DNA of 64,000 nt, taken from NCBI GenBank assembly GCA_947500295.1, contig CANMRM010000001.1, positions 1,240,001-1,304,000 of the forward strand, given 5' to 3'. Every line of letters begins with the position of its first letter. Positions within the stretch are counted from its first letter, which is position 1. Shown here piece by piece: positions 37,576-48,340 of this stretch. The notes beneath the pieces are model-generated. The model ran no database searches. It saw only the letters and a program-made list of their open reading frames with translations, and was not told the DNA's origin. Made by a program: the position numbers and the translations under genes. Source of the DNA: an uncultured Kordiimonas sp. Its GTDB lineage: Bacteria > Pseudomonadota > Alphaproteobacteria > Sphingomonadales > Kordiimonadaceae.

Positions 37576-38803
37576 GCTTGAGCAAGTTCGTGCACTGGAC
37601 CGGGATGATCCGCTGGCTGAAGTGCTGAGCCTCTTTCAGATGCCGGAAAGTGTCATTTACCTTGATGGCAACTCGCTTGGCGCTCTGCCAAAAGCCGCGT
37701 CCCTGCGCATTGCGGAAATCGTTGAAAAAGAATGGGGTGATGGCCTGATCCGGAGCTGGGGCGATGCGGATTGGTACACAAAACCGCTGGAGCTAGGTGA
37801 CCGCATCGGGCAATTGACCGGGGCGGCACCGGGTCAGATTGCTGTGACAGACAGCATATCGGTCAATCTGTTTAAACTGGTATGTGCTGCGCTTGAAATG
37901 CGGCCGGGCCGGCGGCACCTCATTACCGAAGAAGGCAACTTTCCCTCAGACATATATGTTCTGCAGGGCATAGAGCGGTTCTGGCCCGGTGTCAGGGTCA
38001 GTCTAATCGGTCGTGACGGCACGCTCGAAGACTTGCTGGATGATGATGTTGCGGCTGTCCTCATCACGGGCGTGGACTTCAGGACCGGTGCCGCCCACAA
38101 CATGCAGGCCATGACTGAGCGCGTGCAGGCGGCCGGCGCCCTGATGATCTGGGATTTGGCCCATAGTGCCGGTGCTTTGCCTGTCGCGCTTGACGCTATC
38201 GGTGCGGATATGGCTGTTGGCTGCACCTACAAATACCTGAACGCAGGGCCGGGTGCTCCGGCGTTCCTTTATGTTGCCCGGCGACATCAAGCTGTAGCCC
38301 GTAACCCCATCAGTGGCTGGTTCGGGCACACGGACCCGTTTGCCTTTGCCGTCGACTATGAGCCTGCTGATGACATCCGGCAATTCATGGCGGGAACACC
38401 ACCCATTGTCAGTTTTGGCGGGCTCGAGGCATCGCTGGACATCTGGAAAAGCGTGAGCATGGATGACGTGCGCCGGAAAAGCATGGCGATGGGTGACCTG
38501 TTCATCGATTTGGTCGAGGCGCTGGACCCGGGTTTTGGTTTCAGGCTTGCCTCACCGCGGGAGGCTGACAGGCGCGGCAGCCAGGTTTCTTTCCGGCATC
38601 CGGAAGGTCTTGCCATCATGCGAGCCCTTATTGATCGCGGTGTGATCGGAGACTTTCGCGAACCCGACATCCTGCGCTTTGGCTTCACCCCCTTGACCCT
38701 GTCTTACGAAGATGTCTGGAATGCCGTCGCGGTTTTGAAGGATATCATGGAGAGGGGCACATGGCGGCAGATGCGTCAGGCGCGAGGCCAAGAGGTCACC
38801 TGA
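37568..38803 (+). CDS. kynU: Kynureninase
   Basis: 411 residues. PLP fold-type I enzyme with DGNSLGALPKAASLRIAEIVEKEWGDGLIRSW at the start, IAVTDSISVNLFKLVCAALEMRPGRR, DLAHSAGALPVALDAIGADMAVG and the PLP lysine in CTYKYLNAGPGAPAFLYV (Lys222). It splits kynurenine to anthranilate and alanine. Its start lies within the formamidase gene, so the pair is an operon for tryptophan or kynurenine breakdown. A weak terminator follows, then the glycerol transporter genes. Confidence 0.95.
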   Translation: MIELEQVRALDRDDPLAEVLSLFQMPESVIYLDGNSLGALPKAASLRIAEIVEKEWGDGLIRSWGDADWYTKPLELGDRIGQLTGAAPGQIAVTDSISVNLFKLVCAALEMRPGRRHLITEEGNFPSDIYVLQGIERFWPGVRVSLIGRDGTLEDLLDDDVAAVLITGVDFRTGAAHNMQAMTERVQAAGALMIWDLAHSAGALPVALDAIGADMAVGCTYKYLNAGPGAPAFLYVARRHQAVARNPISGWFGHTDPFAFAVDYEPADDIRQFMAGTPPIVSFGGLEASLDIWKSVSMDDVRRKSMAMGDLFIDLVEALDPGFGFRLASPREADRRGSQVSFRHPEGLAIMRALIDRGVIGDFREPDILRFGFTPLTLSYEDVWNAVAVLKDIMERGTWRQMRQARGQEVT

Positions 38804-38834
38804 AGCGCATGTGCTTGTTGATCCAGCGCTTTTT
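38803..38834 (+). terminator. Possible rho-independent terminator after kynU
   Basis: AAGCGC (beginning in the kynU stop codon) can pair with GCGCTT at 38826-38831, which runs into TTTTT. The loop is about 17 bases, so the structure is weak. Confidence 0.35.
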
Positions 38835-38870
38835 GCCCGCTAGGCTCTGCGCTCAAGTGGGGAGGAATGC

Positions 38871-39936
<1,066 letters not shown>

Positions 39937-39944
<8 letters not shown>

Positions 39945-41009
39945 AATCCGCCTGAAGAATATCGCTCACAGTTATATGCCCGCGCCCGCCGGCGAGCAGG
40001 ACTATGCCCTCAAGCCCATGGACCATATCTGGGAGGATGGCAGCGCCTATGCGCTTCTGGGGCCGTCGGGTTGTGGTAAGACCACGCTTTTGAATATTAT
40101 TTCGGGCCTGCTGCGCCCTTCTGATGGGCACATCCTGTTTGATGGCGACGATGTAACCGGTCGTGACACAGCCCACCGCAACATCGCGCAGGTTTTCCAG
40201 TTTCCTGTCATCTATGACACCATGAGCGTGCGTGCCAATCTGGCATTTCCGCTAAAAAACCGGGGTATGGACGCGGGCGCCGTCCAGGCGCGTGTTGAAG
40301 AAGTGGCTGCACTTCTTGACCTCACAGACCGGCTCGATGAGAGGGCCGCTGGCCTGACAGCGGACGCCAAGCAGATCATTTCACTTGGCCGCGGTCTTGT
40401 AAGAACAGACGTGAGCGCGATCCTTTTTGATGAACCGCTGACGGTTATTGACCCGCACCTGAAGTGGCAGATTCGTTCCAAACTCAAGGACCTGCACCGG
40501 CAGTTTGCCCATACGATGGTCTATGTCACTCATGACCAGACCGAGGCGCTGACATTTGCCGACAAGGTGGTGGTGATGAACGAGGGCAGGGTGCTGCAGG
40601 TGGGTACGCCTGATGAGTTGTTCGAGCGGCCTGCGCACACTTTTGTCGGTTATTTTATTGGCTCGCCGGGTATGAATTTCATCAATGCCACAGTCGACGG
40701 TACGATAGCTCATATCGGTGAACAGACGCTGACACTCCAGAATGTCGGAGCTTCAGGTCCGTTGCAGATCGGCATCCGCCCTGAGTTCCTGACGCTTCAG
40801 GACAGTGATGCCGATGGGATCGATTGCACCGTCCAGTCCGTCGAAGACCTGGGCCGGCACCGCATTGTGCGGGTGGAGGTCGCGGGGCAGGGTGTGACCG
40901 TGCTGATGCCCGAAGGCAAACCAATACCATCAGGCACTGCAAGGCTTGTGTTTGACCCCAAACACACGCTGTTCTATCGCGATGACTATCTTGTGGAAGG
41001 GGCTGCCTG

Positions 41010-41010
<1 letters not shown>
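39937..41010 (+). CDS. glpT: Glycerol ABC transporter ATPase 2 (GlpT-like)
   Basis: 357 residues from the ATG at 39937, overlapping glpS by 8 bases. Walker A GPSGCGKTT, Q-loop VFQF, Walker B AILFDEP and H-loop VTHDQTEA (His199) are intact. The signature LSGGQ is replaced by LTADAKQ (140-146), which lacks both glycines of the motif. A C-terminal TOBE domain follows. It should pair with GlpS, whose signature is intact. ATP hydrolysis drives solute import through GlpP/GlpQ. Confidence 0.88.
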
Positions 41011-41878
<868 letters not shown>

Positions 41879-41882
<4 letters not shown>

Positions 41883-42676
41883 AAAATATCCGCCTGACAC
41901 CGATCCTCTACATCATCTTCCTGATGGTGCCGATTTACTGGCTGCTGACCATGTCCCTTAAGACAAACGCCGAGATATTGGGCGGCTTTTCGCTGTGGCC
42001 GCAGGACCCAACGCTCGCCAACTTCCGCACCATTCTGGCGGATGCCAGTTGGTACTCGGGCTATATCAATTCCACCATCTATGTGGTTTTGAACACCATC
42101 ATCTCGATCACGGTAGCGCTGCCGGCCGCATACGCTTTCTCGCGCTACCGGTTTCTTGGTGACAAGCATCTTTTCTTCTGGTTGCTTAGCAACCGGATGG
42201 CGCCGCCCGCTGTGTTTGTACTGCCGTTCTTCCAGCTCTACAGCTCGATCGGCCTGTTCGATACCCACATTGCCGTTGCGCTGGCGCATTGCCTGTTTAA
42301 CGTGCCGCTCGCCGTCTGGATTCTCGAGGGTTTCATGTCCGGCGTGCCGAAGGAAATTGACGAAACCGCGCAAATCGACGGCTACAGTTTCCCCGCCTTT
42401 TTCACCCGCATCTTCATGCCGCTCATCGCCAGCGGGATCGGCGTTGCCGCTTTCTTCTGCTTCATGTTCAGCTGGGTGGAGCTGCTGATCGCACGCACGC
42501 TGACAAGCGTGGATGCCAAACCCATCGCCGCGGTGATGACACGCACGGTCTCCGCCTCCGGGCTGGATTGGGGCGTGCTGGCCGCCGCCGGGGTGCTCAC
42601 CATCGTGCCGGGCGCCATCGTCATCTGGTTTGTACGCAATCACATCGCCAAGGGCTTTGCCCTCGGGCGGGTATAG
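41879..42676 (+). CDS. glpQ: ABC transporter permease (GlpQ-like)
   Basis: 265 residues, MalG-type. About six spans; the first is LTPILYIIFLMVPIYWLLTMSLK. The EAA loop is PKEIDETAQIDGYSFPAFFTRIFMPLIASG. Partner of the preceding permease, with which it overlaps at ATGA. It is followed after 12 bases by the DUF2160 gene. Confidence 0.88.
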
Positions 42677-42688
42677 GGGGAGGAGACG

Positions 42689-42982
42689 ATGGAAAACGCC
42701 TTTGACCTCGCCTGGATGGGATGGACGCCTTTTACCGCGACCTTTTTTGCCGTGATCGCATCTTTATTGATCGCGATGACGGTTTGGGAAATCGCGCGAC
42801 CGGGCGGTGCGCCGCGCAAGGGTCTGCTCGGGTTTGAAACCACACGTGGCGACCGGTTGTTTGTCTCGCTGCTGGGCAGTGCCTTTATCCATCTGGGTTG
42901 GCTCTTTTTTGGCGGTACCGACCTTTATTGGGCGCTTGGCTTGTCAACGCTCTATGCCATTGCTGTATTCCGCTGGGTTTAG
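42689..42982 (+). CDS. glpU: DUF2160 small membrane protein (GlpU-like)
   Basis: 97 residues with three hydrophobic spans (FTATFFAVIASLLIAMTVWEIA; LFVSLLGSAFIHLGWLFFG; LYWALGLSTLYAIAVFRWV) and the conserved TTRGDRLFVSLLG core of DUF2160. In rhizobial glycerol operons this gene (glpU) lies between the permease genes and the binding-protein gene glpV, and its function is not established. Here the downstream neighbour is a convergent oxidoreductase and the likely glpV is 14 kb away. Confidence 0.85.
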   Translation: MENAFDLAWMGWTPFTATFFAVIASLLIAMTVWEIARPGGAPRKGLLGFETTRGDRLFVSLLGSAFIHLGWLFFGGTDLYWALGLSTLYAIAVFRWV

Positions 42983-42988
42983 TCAGCC

Positions 42989-45271
42989 TCAGACAAAAAA
43001 TCCTTCTTTTGAAAGCGGCAGGGTGCGCACCCTGTGCCCTGTGGCGGCAAAAATCGCATTGCATACGGCGGGCGCCAGCGGCGGCAGCGCGGGTTCGCCA
43101 GCGCCGGTGGGCGGGTTGTCGCTCTGGATGAAATGCACATCCACAATCGGCGCGCTTTCCATGCGCAACAACGGATAGGTGTCGAAATTGGCCTGCTCAA
43201 CGCGGCCCTGTTCCATGGTGATTTCCTGCTCGGCCATTACGCTCAGGCCGTCAACAACCGACCCCTGAACCTGGTTTTCTGCGCCGCTCAAGTTGATGAC
43301 GGGGCCAATGTCCGCCGCGACTGTCACCCGGTGCACCGTCACTTGCCGTGTCTCGTCCACGCTGACTTCGGCGACTTCTGCAAAGTGCCCGGCGTGGCTG
43401 AAATGGAAGGCGAGCCCGCGCCCGCGTCCGGCTGGCAGCACCTTGCCCCAGCCCGCTTTTTCAGCCGCCAGCCGGATGACATCAGCCGCCCGGCCTGTGT
43501 TCAGGCCGTAGGGAGTTTGGGGCGGCAGCCATCTTGGCTCGCCCATCACGTCTAGCAAAAACTCCAGATGGTCCCGCCCGGCGGCGTTAGAGAGTTCGTG
43601 CAGGAAACTCTGGATGGCCCAGGCCCGGGTGTTTGAGCCTGGCGCGCGCAACAGGCCGCAGCGTGTCCTGAGCGGCAACAAAGACTGGCTAAGGCGAAAA
43701 TCATCCACCAGATGCGCCGGAAACTCGTGTTGAGGCTGGCGCGGTACCCCGGCGATTACGGCCTTTTCGCCGTCATTGCTGAAAGTGATGACATGATCCT
43801 GCCATGCGGTGAGCTTGCCATCTGTGTCCAGCCCGCCCGTGAAAGCATGAAAGCCCGCTGTGCGGTAAAAATCATGCTGCATGTCGTCTTCGCGGGTCCA
43901 TGTCAGCTTGACCGGTGCCTTGATGGCCCTTGAGATCGCCGCGGCTTCGCAGGCGTAATCATTAACCAGCCGGCGGCCAAAACCGCCGCCCACCCGCGTT
44001 TGATGCAGGGATACAGCGTCTTCAGCGATCCCGAGCAGGCGGGCTACTGCGGTTACGCCGCGCGTCGGGGACTGGGTCGGTACCCACAGCTCAACCGTGT
44101 CGTCCTTATACCAGGCGGTGCAGTTTTGTGGTTCCAGGTTGGCGTGGGCAGCAAAATGATAGGTATAGAAGGCATCAACGGACATTGCTGCGTTTGCGTT
44201 TGCGGCGTCCGCATCCCCGGTTTCATGCAACACCCTTTCACCGGGCTTGTCCTTCAGGTCTTGAGCCGCCTGTTGAAGCGCGCTCCAGCTGTCCTTTGAG
44301 GCCTCAGTTTCATCCCACTCGACCTGTAACCGCTCTTTTGCCTGAAACGCCGCCCACGTCGACGTCGCGACAATCGCCACACCGGGCATCAGCTCCATGT
44401 CGTTGCCGTTGCCATCGAGCACAAAAGCGTGCTTAACGCCGGGCAGCGCCAGAATTTCATCCAGATTGGCGTGTCGTACCGAGCCGCCCACAGCCGGGCA
44501 TTTCTGATACACGGCGAACAGCATGCCGGGCACGGCCTGGTCGATACCAAATAGCGGCTTGCCAGTCACGACGGCCAGATTATCCACCCCGCCTTTGCGC
44601 GCACCGATGAGCGAAAAGTCCTTGCGGTCCTTCAACGTCAGGCTCCGGATTGGCGGCACGGGCAGGCTGGCTGCTTTTTCGGCGAGTGCACTGTAGGCTG
44701 TTCTGCGACCGGTGCGGGCGTGAACAACAAAGCTCTTTTCTGTCCTGCACTCTGCGGCAGGTACCCGCCACTCGCTTGCCGCTGCCTCGACCAGCATATG
44801 GCGCGCTGCCGCCCCGGCTTCGCGCATGGTGTTCCAGTTGCGGGCGATGGAGCGGGAGCCACCAGCGCCCTGCTGACCGAACAGCGATGCATCGACGGGA
44901 GACTGCTCAACCGTCACGTCAGCCCAATCGGCATCCAGTTCTTCGGCGACAATCATTGGCATGGCGGTTTTGATGCCCTGGCCGATCTCGGGGTTCTTTG
45001 AATAGATATAGATGCCACCATCCGGTGAAATCCGGATGTAGGCATTGAGCGCCGTTTCAGAACCGGACGCCGCCGCCTTGACCTTGCCGCCCGTGTTGAA
45101 GGCAAGCATGAGCCCCATGCCTGCTGCGCCCGTGACCTTCAGAAATGAGCGGCGACCTATGTGCATGGGCGCCTGCGCTTCAGCGCCCTCATCGGCGCTC
45201 GTCAAAGGCTCAATTTCATCCAAAAGCGCATCGAAGGTAGGGGCTGTATCGGCTGCCGTCTGTCTGATCAT
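42989..45271 (-). CDS. Tat-exported molybdopterin oxidoreductase, large subunit (IorB-like)
   Basis: 760 residues of the xanthine dehydrogenase superfamily, isoquinoline 1-oxidoreductase beta type. A twin-arginine signal (IGRRSFLKVTGAAG, Arg40-41) follows a 35-residue leader. Molybdopterin motifs: NPEIGQGIKTAMPMIVAEELDADW, TRVGGGFGRRLVNDYACEAAAI, RAPGSNTRAWAIQSFLHELSNAAG. It should oxidise an aldehyde or N-heterocycle in the periplasm. The usual partner with two [2Fe-2S] clusters (IorA) is not adjacent; the only small subunit in the window is xdhA at 19 kb, cytoplasmic and in its own operon. It ends 6 bases from glpU, tail to tail. Confidence 0.9.
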   Translation of the reverse strand: MIRQTAADTAPTFDALLDEIEPLTSADEGAEAQAPMHIGRRSFLKVTGAAGMGLMLAFNTGGKVKAAASGSETALNAYIRISPDGGIYIYSKNPEIGQGIKTAMPMIVAEELDADWADVTVEQSPVDASLFGQQGAGGSRSIARNWNTMREAGAAARHMLVEAAASEWRVPAAECRTEKSFVVHARTGRRTAYSALAEKAASLPVPPIRSLTLKDRKDFSLIGARKGGVDNLAVVTGKPLFGIDQAVPGMLFAVYQKCPAVGGSVRHANLDEILALPGVKHAFVLDGNGNDMELMPGVAIVATSTWAAFQAKERLQVEWDETEASKDSWSALQQAAQDLKDKPGERVLHETGDADAANANAAMSVDAFYTYHFAAHANLEPQNCTAWYKDDTVELWVPTQSPTRGVTAVARLLGIAEDAVSLHQTRVGGGFGRRLVNDYACEAAAISRAIKAPVKLTWTREDDMQHDFYRTAGFHAFTGGLDTDGKLTAWQDHVITFSNDGEKAVIAGVPRQPQHEFPAHLVDDFRLSQSLLPLRTRCGLLRAPGSNTRAWAIQSFLHELSNAAGRDHLEFLLDVMGEPRWLPPQTPYGLNTGRAADVIRLAAEKAGWGKVLPAGRGRGLAFHFSHAGHFAEVAEVSVDETRQVTVHRVTVAADIGPVINLSGAENQVQGSVVDGLSVMAEQEITMEQGRVEQANFDTYPLLRMESAPIVDVHFIQSDNPPTGAGEPALPPLAPAVCNAIFAATGHRVRTLPLSKEGFFV

Positions 45272-45483
45272 ATCTCGCTGTGTCCTTGTCGTATTTTCTT
45301 TCCTTGTACAACCAAGGCGCGCGGGCAGCTATCCCCCTGCGACGAATTGTGCGTGCTTATCCGCCGGATGAAGTTGGGTCTCGCGGAATTTGACGAAAGG
45401 CAAGGCAATTTGCTGAAAGCCCCATCATACTTTTAATGTGGGTGTCCGTGCATGCACGCTGCACATGTGGGGGAGAGATAAGG

Positions 45484-46860
45484 ATGGCTTTTTTTGAAGG
45501 TGGTGACGGCGACGACCTGATAACCGGCGGTGATGGAGCCGACACGCTTCGCGGTTACAGGGGCAGTGATACGCTGGAGGGTGGCTTTGGTGCCGACACG
45601 CTTATTGGCGGGCGCGGCGACGATTATGTCGATGGCGGCGAGGGCGACGATTACATCCGTATCGATCGCGGCAATGATACGGTTGACGGCGGGCTTGGCT
45701 TCGATACCCTCGACTATAGCTGGTGGGTCATCAGCGACCCAGATGGTTTGCTGATCAATCTGGACGCCGGTTTTGCGCTCGATTTCGAGGACGGCGAGGA
45801 TTTCATCATGGGCGTCGAACATATCATCGGCCCCGATGGTAGCGACACCATCATCGGCAGCGACGACGATGAATGGCTTGAGGGTGGTGGCGGCGACGAC
45901 ATCCTCATTGGCGGGGGTGGCACCAATACGCTCGAAGGCGGTGCGGGTGCAGATACGTTCCGTTACGATGGATTCGAAGACGATATAATCAGCGACTTCA
46001 ACCCGGATGAGGGCGATGTGATCGATCTGCGTGAAGTGGCTGAAATCGAGAGCTTTGCGGAAATTCAAGCCGCTTCAACCCAGATGGGTGACGATCTGGT
46101 GATCACGTTCGCAGAGGGTGCCACGATAACGCTGTGGGACACGACCATCGGAGACCTTGAGGCAGCCGATTTCCTGTTTGCAGGGGTCGGGGACGCCGAC
46201 ACTGTGCGCGGCAGCGACGCTGACAATTCCCACAGCGGGTCTTCGGGCGCCGAACATTTCCGTGTCGGGGCTGGCAATGACCAGGTGTTTGCGGGCGGTG
46301 GCGCTGATATCACCCACGGTGGCCGAGGCAGCGACACGATCGGCGGTGGCCCCGGCAATGACACGCTCTATGGTGGCAATGGCAATGATTTGATTTTCGG
46401 CGGCAAAGGCAGCGGCGACGATGACGATGTTTTGAACGGCGAAGGTGGCAATGACACGGTGCATGGCGGCAGCGGCAGTGACACGGTTATCGGCGACGAC
46501 GGCCGAGACGTGCTGTTTGGCGGTGCGGGCGATGATGACTTGTCTGGCGGTAGCGGCAATGACAGCCTTTATGGCGGCACGGGTGACGATGTCATGGCGG
46601 GCGGTACGGGCGACGACGTCTTTTTCTTTGGTGGCAACCACGGAGATGATGTAGTCACAGATTTTGACGCCAGCGACGATGTACTGTTCCTGAGGAACGC
46701 GGAGGCCGGTTTCGCGAACCTCGCTGCGGTGCAGGCGGCGGCAAGTGAAACGGTCATCAGCGGCGTTTCGGGCCTGCTGATCGACACGGGTGGTGGCAAC
46801 GGTATTTTCCTTGAAGGTGCCACCCTTGCAGACCTGACGGCCTCGTCAATTGCTCTTTAG
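45484..46860 (+). CDS. RTX calcium-binding repeat protein
   Basis: 458 residues from the ATG at 45484 (GGGGGAGAGATAAGG upstream). Two blocks of glycine-rich nonapeptide repeats of the GGxGxDxLx type (about 6-175 and 250-400) alternate with peptidase-serralysin-C-like segments (FRYDGFEDDIISDFNPDEGDVIDL; FFFGGNHGDDVVTDFDASDDVLFL). There is no signal peptide, as expected for type I secretion with a C-terminal signal (GIFLEGATLADLTASSIAL). Repeats bind calcium and fold outside the cell. No catalytic domain is evident and no type I secretion genes are in the window. Confidence 0.9.
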   Translation: MAFFEGGDGDDLITGGDGADTLRGYRGSDTLEGGFGADTLIGGRGDDYVDGGEGDDYIRIDRGNDTVDGGLGFDTLDYSWWVISDPDGLLINLDAGFALDFEDGEDFIMGVEHIIGPDGSDTIIGSDDDEWLEGGGGDDILIGGGGTNTLEGGAGADTFRYDGFEDDIISDFNPDEGDVIDLREVAEIESFAEIQAASTQMGDDLVITFAEGATITLWDTTIGDLEAADFLFAGVGDADTVRGSDADNSHSGSSGAEHFRVGAGNDQVFAGGGADITHGGRGSDTIGGGPGNDTLYGGNGNDLIFGGKGSGDDDDVLNGEGGNDTVHGGSGSDTVIGDDGRDVLFGGAGDDDLSGGSGNDSLYGGTGDDVMAGGTGDDVFFFGGNHGDDVVTDFDASDDVLFLRNAEAGFANLAAVQAAASETVISGVSGLLIDTGGGNGIFLEGATLADLTASSIAL

Positions 46861-46909
46861 AGTTTGATGCGCTGGCTGTGACCGGGTGCATCTCCCGGCA
46901 CCAGTCTCG

Positions 46910-48124
46910 TCAGTCCGGCTCGATACCCAGCTTTTTGGCCCGGGCCAGCCACTGCTTGCGCGCATGGATGCGCATGTCTTCCACATTGTCTATTTCGTCC
47001 ATGATTTCCATGCCCAGAAGCGCTTCGATCACATCCTCCAGCGAGACAATGCCCTTGGTGCCGCCATACTCATCCGCAACCAGTGCGATATGCTGGCGGC
47101 TGTCGAGGAAATGCTCCAACAGGTCCGGCAGCGACTGGTCTGCTGCCACCCGTTTTATGTCGCGCATAACTGCCTTAAGCCCCGACGTGCCTTCGCCGCT
47201 GGCCTCCAGCGCCAGAACTTCGTCCTTCAGCACCACGCCTATGACGTCGTCAATGCCTCGGCCATAGACTGGAAACCGGGAAAAAACCGTTTCCAAAATC
47301 GCTTTCGAGGCCTCAGTTACCGTCACGTCTGCCTGAAGGGCGGCGACAACTGTGCGCGGGGTCATGATGTCTTCGGCTTTCAGGGAACTGAAGCGGATCA
47401 GGTTCCTGACAATCCGCGCCTCGTGCGCCTTGATCTCGCCGCTGCGTTCGCCAATATTTGTCATGGCCAGAAACTCGTCGCGGCTAAACAGATGCACAGA
47501 CTTGCCGCTTGCAATCAGCTTTGTGAGCCCTTCAGAGAGCCAAATGAGCGGGTAGAGAAGCCGGATCGAGATCCGGATGAAAAACGCGGTCGGTCCGACC
47601 AGATGCGGCCAATAGACCGCGCCGATGGTTTTCGGGATAATTTCAGACAGAAACAGGATTGCCAATGTCATCGCGCCTGAAAACAGCCCGATCCAGGTGC
47701 TGCCGAACACTACTGTCGCCTGCGCCCCGGCGGCAATGGCCCCCACCGTATGCGCAATGGTATTCACGGTCAGTATCGCGGCAAGCGAGCGGTCCACATT
47801 GTCCTGCCGCAGGCGCTTCAGCATGTCGGCACGCCTGGGCGTGCTTGTCCGCAGCTTTTCAATGTAAGACGGTGTGATGCTAAGAAGTACGGCTTCGGCG
47901 ACCGAGCAGATGAAGGAAAACACCAGCGCGCCCGTGACAAAGAGGGCGAGCAGCCATATCTCGCCTGGTGTTGGCGCCACCATCGCAGCGTCCTGAACCA
48001 CGTCTTGGGCCATCAGCCTGGACGGTGTCACCACGCAAAAAATAATGGGCAACAGCCGCCGGGGCCAGACACGGCTCGCCACCGATTTGGAAGTTCGTGT
48101 CGAGTGTCGGTTCATATACTGCAT
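46910..48124 (-). CDS. CNNM-domain / CBS-pair membrane protein (hemolysin C family-like)
   Basis: 404 residues. After an N-terminal hydrophobic segment (LLPIIFCVVTPSRLMA) comes a CNNM/DUF21 transmembrane domain (LLALFVTGALVFSFICSVAEAVLLSITPSYIEKLR, then spans around IAHTVGAIAAGAQATVVFG and AMTLAILFLSEIIPKTIGAVYWP). A CBS-domain pair follows (LKAEDIMTPRTVVAALQADVTVTEASKAILETVFSRFPVYG; LVADEYGGTKGIVSLEDVIEALLG). These proteins are linked to magnesium or cobalt transport. The EIIPKT motif is typical. The exact start is unsure (ATG 48124 or 48115, neither with a clear ribosome site). It is convergent with the RTX gene. Confidence 0.87.
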   Translation of the reverse strand: MQYMNRHSTRTSKSVASRVWPRRLLPIIFCVVTPSRLMAQDVVQDAAMVAPTPGEIWLLALFVTGALVFSFICSVAEAVLLSITPSYIEKLRTSTPRRADMLKRLRQDNVDRSLAAILTVNTIAHTVGAIAAGAQATVVFGSTWIGLFSGAMTLAILFLSEIIPKTIGAVYWPHLVGPTAFFIRISIRLLYPLIWLSEGLTKLIASGKSVHLFSRDEFLAMTNIGERSGEIKAHEARIVRNLIRFSSLKAEDIMTPRTVVAALQADVTVTEASKAILETVFSRFPVYGRGIDDVIGVVLKDEVLALEASGEGTSGLKAVMRDIKRVAADQSLPDLLEHFLDSRQHIALVADEYGGTKGIVSLEDVIEALLGMEIMDEIDNVEDMRIHARKQWLARAKKLGIEPD

Positions 48125-48244
48125 TTCATGTGGTTACTGCCTGAGCCCCTTGTACATGGATTTTGCGGGAGGTAACAGCCCGGGCCTTGCAAATATGGTG
48201 GGGCAGATAGGCGGGGTTGATGGATGGGCCAACAGGCGGGGCAG

Positions 48245-48270
48245 GGTTCTCTCTAAAACTTGAGAGCCTG
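48245..48270. repeat. Direct repeat, left copy (matches 3' end of the ParB-like gene)
   Basis: An 18-base identical core (GGTTCTCTCTAAAACTTG) plus NGNGCCTG, 24 of 26 bases equal to 49817-49842. Read on the minus strand it spells Q-A-L-K-F-stop, the end of the ParB-like protein (Q-A-P-K-F-stop). Upstream of it that reading frame is closed within about 12 bases, so only the 3' tip is duplicated. Confidence 0.85.
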
Positions 48271-48284
48271 TGATGTCGGTCACA
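48269..48284. promoter_or_regulatory. Perfect CRP-type site upstream of the 484-residue protein gene
   Basis: TGTGATGTCGGTCACA fits TGTGA-N6-TCACA exactly. It lies 57 bases before the start codon at 48341. A TATCTAT at 48300-48306 could be the -10 box, which would centre the site about 35-40 bases before transcription start, a class II activator position. Which CRP/FNR-family protein would use it is unknown. Confidence 0.55.
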
Positions 48285-48340
48285 GACCTTAAGGCGGGCA
48301 GTATCTATGATCGCCGACAGGAAAACAGGGGAGATGCAGC

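Noticed and set aside
46075-46641. Minus-strand frame of 188 codons inside the RTX gene
   Set aside because: Repetitive Ala/Val/Ile sequence created by the RTX repeats on the other strand; no ribosome site.
45484-46860. Periodic repeats that could look like a CRISPR array or minisatellite
   Set aside because: The period follows nonapeptide RTX codons, units vary, and there are no equal-length spacers.
46882-46898. CCGGG/CCCGG hairpin between the RTX and CNNM genes as a terminator
   Set aside because: Five-base stem without a following T-run; too weak to call.
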